This document shows positions 34,863 through 44,283 of a DNA stretch of 64,000 bases, piece by piece; the first letter of the stretch is position 1, and every line of letters starts with the position of its first letter. The DNA lies in NCBI RefSeq assembly GCF_014534745.1, contig NZ_JACVVP010000034.1, forward strand, positions 18,146 to 82,145, written 5' to 3'. This stretch comes from Flammeovirga sp. EKP202 (lineage in GTDB: Bacteria; Bacteroidota; Bacteroidia; Cytophagales; Flammeovirgaceae). Made by a program: the position numbers and the translations under genes. The notes below the pieces were generated by a model. It saw only the letters and a list, made by a program, of their open reading frames with translations. It did not search any database and was not told where the DNA came from.

Positions 34863-35952
34863 TGTTTTCTAAAAAAAGCTGTACTGTTTCTTTTCTTTTT
34901 ATTTTAAGGGTATCTGTTTTGACAAATTCCCCTAAAGAGTGAATATTTTTAGGTAGCTTGTACTTTGTAAATTGAGCTTTCAATTCATTAATTAATACTG
35001 TTTTTTCGTTTTCTGTCAAAGTGATACCTTCAATCAGTAAATTCGCTTCTTCTCCCAAACGCTCATGAGGGATACCTCCAATAAACAAATTGACAGAAGC
35101 GTAACCCATCGTTTCTAAAATTTTGGAGATGGCATTTTCAATTTTTTCAACTTGAATTTTCACCCCACCAGAGTTAATGATATTGTCTACTCTTCCTAAC
35201 CATTCAAAAGTATCTCTATTGATTAATTGAACAACATCATTGGTTTGGATTTTTTGAAAATCAGTCATTGGTGCGGTAATGTGAAGGCAACCTCTATCGT
35301 CTTGACCAATGCTTACACCTTCTAAGGTATGATACAATTGGTCACTATCTTCAGCAATACGTTTCAGTGCAATGTGTGATACACTTTCCGTCATGCCATA
35401 CGTCATAAAGACCCTAACACCTTCCAATTGATGTATAATTCTATTTTCCAAGTGAGAATTAATCGGTGCTCCTCCAATAATAATATTCTTAACACTTTGA
35501 ATTTGCTCTAATTCGGAAGGAACATCCAAGCTGCTTTGTACTTGTAAGGGAGCTAAAGCTACAAAATCAAAATGAGGTAAGAAAGGGTGTTTAAATGGAT
35601 GAGCAGAAGGAGGTACAATCCACAAGTTCATATCGGCGACTAATGATCGCACAATCATCATTTTTCCTGCAATGTAGTCTGTATTCAAACAACACAATGC
35701 TTTATCCCCACTTTTTAAGTTTAATATTTTGATGGTAGCGGAGGCACTAGAAATCATTTGATTTCTGGTGACCGTAATACTTTTTGGGGTGCCTGTACTA
35801 CCTGAAGTCTGAAGCGTAAATTCTTCTTTTCCATTGAGCCATTCAAAACAAAAAACTAAGATGTTATCTACAAAGTCATCACCTTCAAGGGTAAAATTAC
35901 CTTGCTTGATTTCATTACTGTCAAACTGTTGATTTGCTATATTAAGATACAT
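34852..35952 (-). CDS. menE: AMP-binding acyl-CoA ligase, MenE-like
   Basis: The 366-residue protein is a short adenylate-forming enzyme. It has the P-loop-like FTLQTSGSTGTPKSI, the core MTYGMTESVSHIALK, WLGRVDNIINSGGVKIQVEKIE and a C-terminal Lys region (TDTLKIKRKE). The size and motif set match Bacteroidota MenE, which activates o-succinylbenzoate in menaquinone synthesis, but no other men genes are nearby, so a different acyl substrate is possible. It is followed, with overlap, by the GT2 gene. Confidence 0.75.
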   Translation of the reverse strand: MYLNIANQQFDSNEIKQGNFTLEGDDFVDNILVFCFEWLNGKEEFTLQTSGSTGTPKSITVTRNQMISSASATIKILNLKSGDKALCCLNTDYIAGKMMIVRSLVADMNLWIVPPSAHPFKHPFLPHFDFVALAPLQVQSSLDVPSELEQIQSVKNIIIGGAPINSHLENRIIHQLEGVRVFMTYGMTESVSHIALKRIAEDSDQLYHTLEGVSIGQDDRGCLHITAPMTDFQKIQTNDVVQLINRDTFEWLGRVDNIINSGGVKIQVEKIENAISKILETMGYASVNLFIGGIPHERLGEEANLLIEGITLTENEKTVLINELKAQFTKYKLPKNIHSLGEFVKTDTLKIKRKETVQLFLENNES

Positions 35953-35988
35953 AAATGGCCTTATGTGAATTAAAAAGGTTAAATGAGG

Positions 35989-36019
35989 TTGTCATTATAG
36001 GAATGATAATTGATCTTTG
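35989..36019 (+). promoter_or_regulatory. Promoter of the YwqK repeat gene
   Basis: TTG (35989-35991), a 20-nt spacer, then GATCTTTG (36012-36019), which matches TAnnTTTG except at the first base. The ATG follows 28 nt later. Confidence 0.55.
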
Positions 36020-36047
36020 TAGAATAAGAATAATCTCAAATACCTAA

Positions 36048-37628
36048 ATGAATACTAAAAATAAAACAATCAAAATTAATTCTTTGTGTCTTCTACTTTT
36101 ATTTACTTTTTTTTCATTTAAAGTAATAGGACAGTCAAAAGACAAGACCCTAATTAAAACCTATTATGACGATTGGGCTGGAATTGTTGCTGAAGAATTT
36201 TATGTGATAGATGGCGATTCGAATAGAATAGACGGAGAGTATAAGAGGTATTTTCCGGGTTCAGATAATCTTATTGTAAAATCATATTATAAAGACGGTG
36301 TCTTGCATGGAACATTTCATGAATATTATGAAAATGGACAACCTCATTTTATCGCTCATTATAAGAATGGGTTACAAGAAGGTGCGTATACATCCTATTA
36401 TGTAGAGGGAATGAAGAAAACAGAGGCTCAGTTTAAAAACAATCAAATGGTTGGTGTAATGAAAAAATACTATCAATCTGGTGAGCTTCAAATAAAGAAT
36501 GATATCAAGAAAGGAACTTGGAAAGAATTTTATCCAACAGGTGAGAAAAAAGCGGTTTCTCAAATGTTAGGGGAGAAGAAAAATGGACTTACGGAAGTTT
36601 TTGATCAGGAAGGAAATTTAGTTCAGAAAGGTACTTATAAAAAAGGAGTGATTGATGGAGTTTTTTATACCTACTTTCCTAAAACAAATACGATTAAAAA
36701 AGAGAGTCAATTTGTCAATGGTGCTTTAGAAGGAGAATCGAAAGAATTTTATGAATCCGGTAAAATAAAAGAGATTATCCCTTTCGAAAACAACAGAGAA
36801 CATGGTCTGAGAAAAGCTTATTTTCCTAGTGGGGTATTAATGGCAGAAGAAAAAATGCTTGAAGGCCGAACTACAGGAAATTACAAGAACTACTATGAAA
36901 GTGGACAATTAAAAGCTGAAATGATTACGGCTTTAGGAAAAGATCAGAAAGGAGTTTTCAGAGAGTATTCTGAAAAAGGTGTTCTACTGAAAGAAGGGCA
37001 TATGCAGCAAGGAAAAATGAATGGGATAACTGAACTTTTCTATCTAACAGGAAAACCTAAGGCAGTATATCGTTATGCCAAAGGAATCAAGAAAGGAGAA
37101 CAGAAAGATTTTTATGAGGATGGTACAACCCTTAAATTATTGGAGGTTTACACTAAAAATGGTACGGTACATACCTCAAAAGAGCATTATCCTTCAGGTG
37201 TTATCAAAGCAGCAGGAAATTATCTTGGTAAGGTGAAAAATGGAGAATGGAAAACTTACTATGCAGATGGTTCCGTAAAAAGTGTAAAAGTATATCAGAA
37301 AGGTTTTGAAGAGGGAGATGCTTTTATTTACAGACAAAATGGCGTCTTGTTGACAAAAGAAAAATATAGAAAAGGAAGGATTGTAGGGGTTAGAATAGAA
37401 TATCATGAAGATGGAAAAACAGTACTTCATGAGGTTCCTTATGATAAAGGCAATATTTATGGTATGATCAAAAAGTACTATAAAGACGGAACTTTGAGAG
37501 AAATTGGGAAAAAATATAAGGAACAGAAGCTTGGATCATGGAAATACTATGATGAAAGTGGTAACTTGGAAAAAGAAGAAATTTATGAAAAAGGTAAATT
37601 ACTGAAAGTAAATTACCCCAACGAATAA
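36048..37628 (+). CDS. Exported YwqK/MORN-type repeat protein
   Basis: The 526-residue protein has a signal peptide (residues 1-28) and then about 16 tandem repeats of roughly 23 residues with the pattern 'G...eyYenGqlk.e..y.nG...G', for example HGTFHEYYENGQPHF and GESKEFYESGKIKE. These are PF07661-type MORN_2 repeats, also called YwqK repeats, which form an extended beta-sheet. Automated pipelines often call them 'toxin-antitoxin YwqK antitoxin', but no toxin is adjacent. It is probably envelope-located. The S4-domain gene starts 1 nt after its stop, so the two are likely co-transcribed. Confidence 0.88.
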   Translation: MNTKNKTIKINSLCLLLLFTFFSFKVIGQSKDKTLIKTYYDDWAGIVAEEFYVIDGDSNRIDGEYKRYFPGSDNLIVKSYYKDGVLHGTFHEYYENGQPHFIAHYKNGLQEGAYTSYYVEGMKKTEAQFKNNQMVGVMKKYYQSGELQIKNDIKKGTWKEFYPTGEKKAVSQMLGEKKNGLTEVFDQEGNLVQKGTYKKGVIDGVFYTYFPKTNTIKKESQFVNGALEGESKEFYESGKIKEIIPFENNREHGLRKAYFPSGVLMAEEKMLEGRTTGNYKNYYESGQLKAEMITALGKDQKGVFREYSEKGVLLKEGHMQQGKMNGITELFYLTGKPKAVYRYAKGIKKGEQKDFYEDGTTLKLLEVYTKNGTVHTSKEHYPSGVIKAAGNYLGKVKNGEWKTYYADGSVKSVKVYQKGFEEGDAFIYRQNGVLLTKEKYRKGRIVGVRIEYHEDGKTVLHEVPYDKGNIYGMIKKYYKDGTLREIGKKYKEQKLGSWKYYDESGNLEKEEIYEKGKLLKVNYPNE

Positions 37629-37629
37629 A

Positions 37630-37935
37630 ATGCGAATAGACAAATATTTATGGTGTGTACGAGTTTTTAAAACCCGTACCGTAGCAACAGATGCTTGTAA
37701 AAAAGAAGAAGTACTACTAAATGGTCAAGTACCTAAGCCTTCACAAAAAGTGAGTATAGGTGATATAGTAAAGGTAAAGAAAGCTCCAATTTGGAGAACC
37801 TACAAAGTTTTAGACGTTATAGATAAAAGGGTAGGCGCCAGTTTAGTAGAGGGTAATATTGAGGATATTACACCTGAAGAGGAGTTAAGTAAACTTCAGG
37901 AATTTATTGATGAGAAAAAATTTTACCTGAGATAA
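37630..37935 (+). CDS. S4-domain RNA-binding protein, Hsp15-like
   Basis: The 101-residue protein has an N-terminal S4 domain (MRIDKYLWCVRVFKTRTVA, VLLNGQVPKPSQKVSIGDIV), matching Hsp15/HslR-type proteins that bind stalled 50S subunits with nascent chain. The C-terminal tail is short and acidic (ITPEEELSKLQEF). It follows the YwqK gene with a 1-nt gap and a strong terminator follows. Confidence 0.88.
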   Translation: MRIDKYLWCVRVFKTRTVATDACKKEEVLLNGQVPKPSQKVSIGDIVKVKKAPIWRTYKVLDVIDKRVGASLVEGNIEDITPEEELSKLQEFIDEKKFYLR

Positions 37936-37970
37936 GTACTCTTACTTTATTACATAGTACTCAAATCATA

Positions 37971-38007
37971 AAAAAAAGAGGTGTTTGAATAAATACCTCT
38001 TTTTTTT
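37971..38007 (+). terminator. Terminator of the YwqK-S4 operon
   Basis: A 12-bp stem (37971-37982 with 37995-38006) consists of GAGGT/ACCTC plus A-T pairs, and ends in a run of T. Confidence 0.88.
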
Positions 38008-38123
38008 AATTGTAAATATATTTAAATTAAGTCTTCAAGCACTCATATATAAATATTAGTGTGATGTGCTTTATAAACCCTTACTTTGAAAAATATCAAT
38101 TAAATAACTTAATTAACTAGTGT

Positions 38124-38381
38124 ATGGAGTACATTCACCTTTTACTATTGATAATGTACCTTTCGATTGGTCTTGCTATATGGTCATTTTACAAAACCTA
38201 CCTAATGAGAGAAGACTCTTCTAGAGGCTCTTCCTTTGGTAATGATGATGATGATAATAACGGCGGATGGCCTACAACTCCTAAAGAACCAGACTTAGAC
38301 TTGCCTCCAGGAATATTCATTTTACCTCCCAATGCTCCTGATCCTAGCAAAAAAGAACCTCAAGAAGTAACCTTGGTGTAA
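38124..38381 (+). CDS. Small membrane-anchored hypothetical protein
   Basis: The 85-residue product has one N-terminal membrane helix (residues 4-23), a Ser/Gly/Asp-rich hinge (GNDDDDNNGG) and a Pro-rich tail (DLDLPPGIFILPPNAPDP). I recognise no family. The stop codon abuts the stop of the convergent TPR gene with no space. A TACTTTG-like box lies about 35 nt upstream. The hinge looks like a flexible linker. Confidence 0.6.
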   Translation: MEYIHLLLLIMYLSIGLAIWSFYKTYLMREDSSRGSSFGNDDDDNNGGWPTTPKEPDLDLPPGIFILPPNAPDPSKKEPQEVTLV

Positions 38382-38864
38382 TTATTTTCTTAATTTTTGC
38401 CTTAATGTATATGCCTGAGCTGATAAACCTTCTTTATTCGGGATAATTCGAAGCAATGTCTCTAATGTTTTTAGAGTATGTACCTCCAATTTTATTTCTC
38501 TATAAATATTGCATAAACCTGAAAGTGCCCCAAAATGCCTTGGTTCTAATTCTAATGCCCTTTTTAAGTCTGCAACCGCCTTATTGTATTCACCACGCAT
38601 ATAATAAGCAACAGCCCTTTTATTGTAGACTTCAGCAAAGCTTTTATTGAACATTAAAGCATGTGAGAAAGTAGCAATTGCATCTTTATAATTTTCTCTG
38701 GTTAATTGTTCAACCCCTAATATGATAACATCATCCAAGAAAGGGTCTTCCGTTCTTTGCCAAATTTCAATAATTGAACTTTCTAAATCTGATATTTTTT
38801 CACTTTCGGTAGCTTTTTTTAATTCCTTAAAAAGACTATCTACCTCATCTGTATATTGTTTCAT
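38382..38864 (-). CDS. Tetratricopeptide repeat protein
   Basis: The 160-residue protein has about three TPR units. The clearest is AEVYNKRAVAYYMRGEYNKAVADLKRALELEPRH, flanked by DAIATFSHALMFNKSF and a third HFGALSGLCNIYREIK. There is no signal peptide, so it is cytoplasmic. TPR proteins mediate protein-protein contacts; the partner is unknown. It shares a divergent promoter region (with a 15-nt palindrome) with the M28 peptidase gene. Confidence 0.85.
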   Translation of the reverse strand: MKQYTDEVDSLFKELKKATESEKISDLESSIIEIWQRTEDPFLDDVIILGVEQLTRENYKDAIATFSHALMFNKSFAEVYNKRAVAYYMRGEYNKAVADLKRALELEPRHFGALSGLCNIYREIKLEVHTLKTLETLLRIIPNKEGLSAQAYTLRQKLRK

Positions 38865-38921
38865 AACCGGATTACTTTAGATTTTAGTAAAATTTCATTT
38901 ACTTTTATACCGCAAAACAGT

Positions 38922-38936
38922 AATGCAAATTGCATT
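38922..38936. promoter_or_regulatory. 15-nt palindrome in the TPR / M28 divergent promoter
   Basis: AATGCAAATTGCATT is a perfect 7+1+7 palindrome, 58 nt from the TPR start and 89 nt from the peptidase start. It is a candidate operator. Confidence 0.4.
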
Positions 38937-39025
38937 GCGTCACACAACATTAATACACAAACTCCCTAAAAAAGTTTCTTACAGTTAAATTCATTAGGGA
39001 AAAACTTAACATATCTTCATAGTTC

Positions 39026-40339
39026 ATGAGAATAATACAAACAATTCGTGGATTGGTATTTATACTACTGATTGGTTTCTATCAAGTAACTACGGCACAG
39101 ACTATTAACAGAGCAACCCAAATCATTGATACATTATCTAGCGATGCTTTAAGAGGTAGACAAGCAGGAAGTGAAGGTGAGAAGTTAGCAACAGATTACA
39201 TCAGTAATGAGTTTAAAAAATTAGGACTAAAACCAGCTGGAGATAATGGTACTTATTTCCAAGTAATGACTAAATACCAGAAAGTGGTTCAGAAAAATAA
39301 TCTTTCTATTAATAAAGAAGACTTAACGAAAGATCAGTTTTTTATTGATACAAATGTTGAACAGCTGTACTCGAAAAAAGTAAAAGAACTTCAAATTAAA
39401 GATGTCCCTTCAGGAAAAACGTTAAAAGAGTTTCGTCAAGAATTATTAGACGAGTCTGCTATCACAATTGTATGGGTAAAGACAAAAGAACAAAGGAAAG
39501 AATTGATCAGTATGCAATTCAAAGGAAGAAATAAGAAGTATTGGGAAGATGTATCTTCAAAACATGCGATTATTTGGGTCATTCCTCCTTTGTCAGTGAA
39601 AACTAAATTCAAAAAAGTACTTTTAGATTTCAAGCAAGAAGTAAAGAAGGCTGAAATGAGAAATGTAATGGCCAAGCTGGAAGGTTCTTCAAAACCTAAC
39701 GAGGTAGTAATGGTGGGTGCACATCATGATCATATTGGTATTTTGGATGCAGTACAAGGAGATTCTATTGCGAATGGTGCTGATGATAACGCTTCAGGAG
39801 TATCTGCTGTACTCCAAATTGCTGAATACTTTGCAAAAAGAAGAAGAGCATATGCTAGAACGATATTGTTTACTACCTTCTCAGCTGAAGAAATAGGTCT
39901 TGTAGGTTCTAAATATATGGCTGATAAAATGTCAGAAGAAGAGCTGAAAAACATTGTAGCCATGATTAATATTGAGATGATTGGTAAACCTTCTGCTAAT
40001 GGTAAAAGAAAGGCATACATTACAGGTTACAATAAATCAAACTTAGGAAGGATAATGCAGAAAAACGTTCGAAATGCAAGATTGAAATTCGGATTTTTTG
40101 CGGACCCTTACCCTGATTTAAAATTATTTATGCGTTCTGATAATGCACCTTTTGCAGCAAAAGGAGTACCTGCACATACATTCTCTTCTACAGATATTGA
40201 CTTCGATTCATATTATCATACCGTAAACGATGAAATGAGTTCATTAGACTTCCAAAACATTGTAGAAGTAACAAAAGGAATTATTGTTGGAATTGAACCG
40301 ATCGTTTCAGGAAGAGAAACACCATCTAGAATACGATAA
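39026..40339 (+). CDS. M28 family zinc aminopeptidase, exported
   Basis: The 437-residue protein has a signal peptide (residues 1-24, ending TTAQ) and an M28 catalytic domain. Zinc ligands are in GAHHDHIG and GADDNASG; the general base Glu and ligand Glu are in TFSAEEIGLVGS; a later Asp is in NIEMIGK and a His in YHTVNDEM. M28 enzymes release N-terminal residues from peptides in the periplasm or outside the cell. An inserted segment (about residues 85-215) between the signal peptide and zinc core resembles a PA-type lid. The gene is monocistronic. Confidence 0.92.
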   Translation: MRIIQTIRGLVFILLIGFYQVTTAQTINRATQIIDTLSSDALRGRQAGSEGEKLATDYISNEFKKLGLKPAGDNGTYFQVMTKYQKVVQKNNLSINKEDLTKDQFFIDTNVEQLYSKKVKELQIKDVPSGKTLKEFRQELLDESAITIVWVKTKEQRKELISMQFKGRNKKYWEDVSSKHAIIWVIPPLSVKTKFKKVLLDFKQEVKKAEMRNVMAKLEGSSKPNEVVMVGAHHDHIGILDAVQGDSIANGADDNASGVSAVLQIAEYFAKRRRAYARTILFTTFSAEEIGLVGSKYMADKMSEEELKNIVAMINIEMIGKPSANGKRKAYITGYNKSNLGRIMQKNVRNARLKFGFFADPYPDLKLFMRSDNAPFAAKGVPAHTFSSTDIDFDSYYHTVNDEMSSLDFQNIVEVTKGIIVGIEPIVSGRETPSRIR

Positions 40340-40389
40340 AATGATTTTATAAGGTGTAGCTTTTTTTGTATTTTTGTTGTTTTACAGGT

Positions 40390-40421
40390 AGTATAAAGGG
40401 TAGAGTGACTGACCTTATACT
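40390..40421. other. Imperfect hairpin between the M28 and DUF3179 genes
   Basis: AGTATAA(A)GG pairs with CCTTATACT (40390-40399 with 40413-40421) with one bulged A. Neither strand has a T-run after it, so it is not an obvious terminator. It lies 34 nt before the DUF3179 start. Confidence 0.35.
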
Positions 40422-40454
40422 TATAAAATGACAGATTAAACCTAATAGGAATAG

Positions 40455-41591
40455 ATGATTTCATTAAAAAATATAGTGCTATTGTTTTTTGCTTTTGGAG
40501 TTGTATTCAACGCATCGGCTCAAATCAATAGAGTAGGGGTGAAAAGTGAGTGGACTACGAATGTAGACAATTCATCTATTTCATTGTACGAATATGAAAA
40601 CTTGGTGCCTAAAGATGCTTTTCAAAGTATTGACAATCCTCGATTCTATAATGAGGAAAGTGCTGGAGAGGAGTATTCTGACGAGAGTAATGTCGTTGTA
40701 GTAGCTGCCGGTAGGGAGTTTAAAGCCTATCCGTTAGACTTTTTGATGTATCATCAAGTTATCAATGATAGAATAGGTGGTATGCCTATAGCAATTACCT
40801 ACTGTCCTTTAACGGATGCAGTGCAGGTTTATGAAAGACGATTCCAATACAAAGGTGTACAAAGAGAGTTAACTTTTAATCCATCAGGAATGATCAGAAA
40901 GAGTAATGTCATTTTATATGATACTCAATCTGAGTCATGGTGGCAACAATACAATGGTAAAAGCTATACCGGCGAATTCAAAGGACATGAACTGACGAAG
41001 TACCCTGCATTAAGAATGACGATGAAGCAATACTATGAAAATTACAAGTATGGTTTAGTCATGAAGTTTAATGAAAGGGATGAGTTATTGCCTTATGGTA
41101 AAAACCCTTATTATAATTATGATAATGTCTTGGTTGAAAAACCACTTTATCTCAATTATATGCCAAGTGAAAGGCTTATGCCTATGGAGAGAGTGGTAGC
41201 GGTAGCATTGTTGGATGAACACGTAATTTATCCTTTAGAGGATGTGAAAGATAGAGGAGTCATCAATGATAAACCATTGGATATGTATATCGCAGTCTTT
41301 TATGGTGATGCTTCTACTTCAATGTTGGAAGGAAGAGAAATTCATTCCAATAAAAAGATAGGATCAGTGGCAGTCTACTCCTCATTTCATGAGGGGCAAT
41401 CCTTGACATTTTCTAAAGAAGGAGATATTTTTAAAGACGAACAAACTCAATCTGTTTGGAATTTCAGTGGCAGGTGTATTGAAGGAGAATTGAAAGGACA
41501 ACAGCTGAAAATGTTGAAATTCTCTCAAAACTTCTCATTTCCAGCACTCGATTTTTATCCGAATAGTCTGATTTACAATATAAATTGGTAA
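40455..41591 (+). CDS. DUF3179 domain-containing exported protein
   Basis: The 378-residue protein has a signal peptide (1-22, ending SAQ). Typical DUF3179 segments are VVVVAAGREFKAYPLDFLMYHQVIND, interrupted here as GREFKAYPLDFL and HQVINDRIGG, plus AITYCPLTDA, LTFNPSGMIRKSNVILYD and ESWWQQYNGKSYTG. The conserved Cys in YCPLTD and the W-W pair are family features. The function is unknown. Confidence 0.88.
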   Translation: MISLKNIVLLFFAFGVVFNASAQINRVGVKSEWTTNVDNSSISLYEYENLVPKDAFQSIDNPRFYNEESAGEEYSDESNVVVVAAGREFKAYPLDFLMYHQVINDRIGGMPIAITYCPLTDAVQVYERRFQYKGVQRELTFNPSGMIRKSNVILYDTQSESWWQQYNGKSYTGEFKGHELTKYPALRMTMKQYYENYKYGLVMKFNERDELLPYGKNPYYNYDNVLVEKPLYLNYMPSERLMPMERVVAVALLDEHVIYPLEDVKDRGVINDKPLDMYIAVFYGDASTSMLEGREIHSNKKIGSVAVYSSFHEGQSLTFSKEGDIFKDEQTQSVWNFSGRCIEGELKGQQLKMLKFSQNFSFPALDFYPNSLIYNINW

Positions 41592-41629
41592 TCTTCGCTA
41601 ATAGATTTATATTATTTTTAAAACATCTT

Positions 41630-41637
41630 TAAATTTG
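41630..41637 (+). promoter_or_regulatory. Possible -7 box upstream of hemA
   Basis: TAAATTTG matches TAnnTTTG exactly and would give a leader of about 180 nt for hemA. No well-spaced -33 TTG is visible. A second candidate, TAGCTCTTTG, lies nearer the gene. Confidence 0.3.
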
Positions 41638-41822
41638 TATATCTATATTAAGGGGAGATGAATTAATTTATCCTACTGTTACATAAGCTTCCTTAAAACA
41701 AATGAACTAAACGTTTACTTTTTTATAGTAGTTGGAGTGACAAATAGTTATAGTTAATCTCTTTTTTTTGAGGTATTTAGTGAAAAGTAAAATAGCTCTT
41801 TGCTAATAGATTAAGTTAATAA

Positions 41823-43076
41823 ATGAAAGATTTCAAAGCCGTAAAATTATCATACAAAAATACTCCTCTAGATGTTAGAGGACAGTTTTCACTTTCTCAG
41901 CAAGATTGTGAAGACCTGCTAAGGGTATATCAAAATGATGAGCGTGTGAATGAGCTGTTGTTGGTTTCTACTTGTAACCGAACAGAAGCTTATTACATGG
42001 CCGATGAAGATCTTTCAAAAGATATCATAAAAGAAATTTGTTCTCTCAAAGCGGTAGAAGAAGATAAAGCTTACAAATACTTTGAGTCAATGTCATCGGC
42101 TTCAGATGCTCAAATGCATTTGTTTAGGGTCGCTATGGGACTTGAAGCTCAAGTGGTAGGTGATATTCAAATCTCAAGTCAAGTGAAAAGGGCATATCAG
42201 TGGACTGCTGATCATGAAATGGCAGGGCAGTATTTACATCGCCTTATGCACACCATCTTCAATGCCAACAAGAGGGTACAAATTGAAACGGAATTTAGAG
42301 ACGGAGCTGCTTCTGTATCTTATGCTGCAGTAGAGATGATTGATGAAATCACTTCTGATGTTTCTAATCCTAAAATTCTTGTAGTCGGACTTGGAGAGAT
42401 TGGTACTGATGCAGTGAGAAACCTTCAAAATACCGACATCACTGATGTGACGATCATGAACCGTACGCTGACAGTCGCAGAGGAACTAGCAGCCGAAACA
42501 GGATATCAAGTAAGAGATTTTTCAGAATTATGGAAAGCAGCAAAGGAAGCAGATGTTATTATCTCTTCATTACCTATTGCAGATTACTTTAATGCTGAAA
42601 ATGTAAAATCACTAGATATTTTGGCCTTCAAATGCTTTATGGACCTGTCTGTACCAAGATCAGTTGCTGTTGATGTAGAGAAAATTCCTGGAGCATTAGT
42701 ATACACTGTAGATGATATCAACGCAAGAGCCGACAAAGCATTGGAGAAGCGTTTAAATTCAATTCCTAAAGTAGAGGCAATCATTGAATCTTCTTTGACC
42801 GAATTTAATAAAAGAACGCAAGAGATGGAGTACTCACCGATCATAAAAGGTTTGAAGAGTACTTTGGAGGAAATTAGATGTAGAGAAGTTCAGAAATATG
42901 AAAAAGATCTAACGTCTAAGGAAAAGAAAAACGTCGATAAAATCACAAAGAACTTATTGAATAAGATCGTTAAAATTCCAGTACTTCAACTGAAAACGAC
43001 ATCAAATATCGATAAAAAGGAAGGTCAGAAAATGGGTAAAATTATTAGTGATCTTTTTGATTTGGATAAACAGTAA
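41823..43076 (+). CDS. hemA: Glutamyl-tRNA reductase
   Basis: HemA reduces glutamyl-tRNA(Glu) to glutamate-1-semialdehyde, the first committed step of tetrapyrrole synthesis. Catalytic Cys51 lies in LLLVSTCNRTEAYY. Other signatures are GLEAQVVGDIQISSQVKRAYQ (split about Gln-Val), HTIFNANKRVQIET and the NADPH-binding VVGLGEIGTDAVRNL. A dimerisation helix closes the 417-residue protein. No other hem genes are adjacent. A strong terminator follows. Confidence 0.95.
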   Translation: MKDFKAVKLSYKNTPLDVRGQFSLSQQDCEDLLRVYQNDERVNELLLVSTCNRTEAYYMADEDLSKDIIKEICSLKAVEEDKAYKYFESMSSASDAQMHLFRVAMGLEAQVVGDIQISSQVKRAYQWTADHEMAGQYLHRLMHTIFNANKRVQIETEFRDGAASVSYAAVEMIDEITSDVSNPKILVVGLGEIGTDAVRNLQNTDITDVTIMNRTLTVAEELAAETGYQVRDFSELWKAAKEADVIISSLPIADYFNAENVKSLDILAFKCFMDLSVPRSVAVDVEKIPGALVYTVDDINARADKALEKRLNSIPKVEAIIESSLTEFNKRTQEMEYSPIIKGLKSTLEEIRCREVQKYEKDLTSKEKKNVDKITKNLLNKIVKIPVLQLKTTSNIDKKEGQKMGKIISDLFDLDKQ

Positions 43077-43104
43077 TTATCCATTTATATAAATAATAAG
43101 GAAG

Positions 43105-43136
43105 AGTGATTATCAGAGATGGTAATCACTTTTTTT
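43105..43136 (+). terminator. Terminator of hemA
   Basis: A 10-bp stem AGTGATTATC/GGTAATCACT (43105-43114 with 43121-43130) has a 6-nt loop and is followed by T residues. Confidence 0.88.
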
Positions 43137-43309
43137 ATTGCCTAAAGTATTATTAAACACTGATAGTGATATTTGGAGTACTTTTTTAGAAAAAAAATGA
43201 TGCTTGATAACATTTCGAAAAGTAAGGTTTGTTTATTAATCTCTTCTTTGGTTTATTTGGCTTTATTAAGCTTCCAAACGAAATAGAGATAAAGGTTTAA
43301 AACTTCTAA

Positions 43310-44194
43310 TTGAAAAATCTAATCCCCACATACAGTCTAGATAAGTTCAAACCTATTGGTAATTCAAAACACCCATTCCAAATTGAAGTGTTTGATGCCA
43401 ATCGTCATTTTGAGGTACAGTATCCTCATAAGCACGACTTTTTTGAGGTGTTATTTTTGACTCAGGGATCGGGGCTTCATGTGATTGATGACAATGAATA
43501 TAAGGTGGAACCTCCTTGTATGTTTTTTTTGAGTCCGGGTCAAGCACATAAATTGGAGTTGTCAAAAGACATTGCAGGTTACATTTTTCTATTTACAGCG
43601 GAGTTTTATTTGATCGACAAGAGCAACAAAAACAAGTTACTTGAGTTTCCCTTCTTTTTTAATCTCAAACAAGAAAACCCTCCATTGAAACTAGAGGAAC
43701 CAATGGATGTAGCGTTTTTAACCCAATTGTTTGTCAAGGGTTGTGATGAGATGGATCAAACGGATGTAGTCTCTCACGAAATGGCCAATTCTATTTTAGA
43801 TTTGATATTAAATACCTGTAATCAGATCTATCCGAAAGAACAACGTGCTATCGAAAAAGGAAAGGGACATTTGATGGTTAAAAGATTCAGAGAATTGATT
43901 GAGGAAAAATACCAAGATAATTTATCTGTTAGAGATTTTGCTGAATTCCTCAATGTGACTGAAAATCATTTGACGCAAACGGTCAAAGGATTGACAGGGA
44001 AAACATCAAAAGAGTTAATTACGGATAAGCAAGTGCTTGAAATTAAGCGACTTTTGAAGCATACAGATTTGACTGTTACTCAGATTTGTCACTATCTCAA
44101 CTTTAAAGATCAATCCTATTTTAGTAAGTTTTTCAAGAAGTTGACAGGGCAGACGCCAAATGCTTATAGAGAGCGATCATTGAAAAGTACCTAA
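43310..44194 (+). CDS. AraC family transcriptional regulator with cupin domain
   Basis: The 294-residue protein has an N-terminal AraC-type cupin (KHDFFEVLFLTQGSGLHVIDD, about 42-62) and two C-terminal helix-turn-helix units (about 190-288), including LSVRDFAEFLNVTENHLTQTVK and VTQICHYLNFKDQSYFSKFFKK, then GQTPNAYR. The start is TTG at 43310-43312: the resulting MKNLIPTYSLDKF is the usual beginning of such regulators and no ATG fits. The ilvC gene lies downstream on the same strand, but with its own promoter region, so a link with ilvC is uncertain. Confidence 0.93.
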   Translation: MKNLIPTYSLDKFKPIGNSKHPFQIEVFDANRHFEVQYPHKHDFFEVLFLTQGSGLHVIDDNEYKVEPPCMFFLSPGQAHKLELSKDIAGYIFLFTAEFYLIDKSNKNKLLEFPFFFNLKQENPPLKLEEPMDVAFLTQLFVKGCDEMDQTDVVSHEMANSILDLILNTCNQIYPKEQRAIEKGKGHLMVKRFRELIEEKYQDNLSVRDFAEFLNVTENHLTQTVKGLTGKTSKELITDKQVLEIKRLLKHTDLTVTQICHYLNFKDQSYFSKFFKKLTGQTPNAYRERSLKST

Positions 44195-44283
44195 ACTTTA
44201 TTTAAAATCACCACAATCTTATTGATTATTATCTTCACATTTGTGATAGACAAAAAAGATTTAAATTAAAAATATTATATACA

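Noticed and set aside
36048..37628. Toxin-antitoxin system, as the YwqK repeat name suggests
   Set aside because: No toxin gene is adjacent, and the protein has a signal peptide and long MORN-type repeats.
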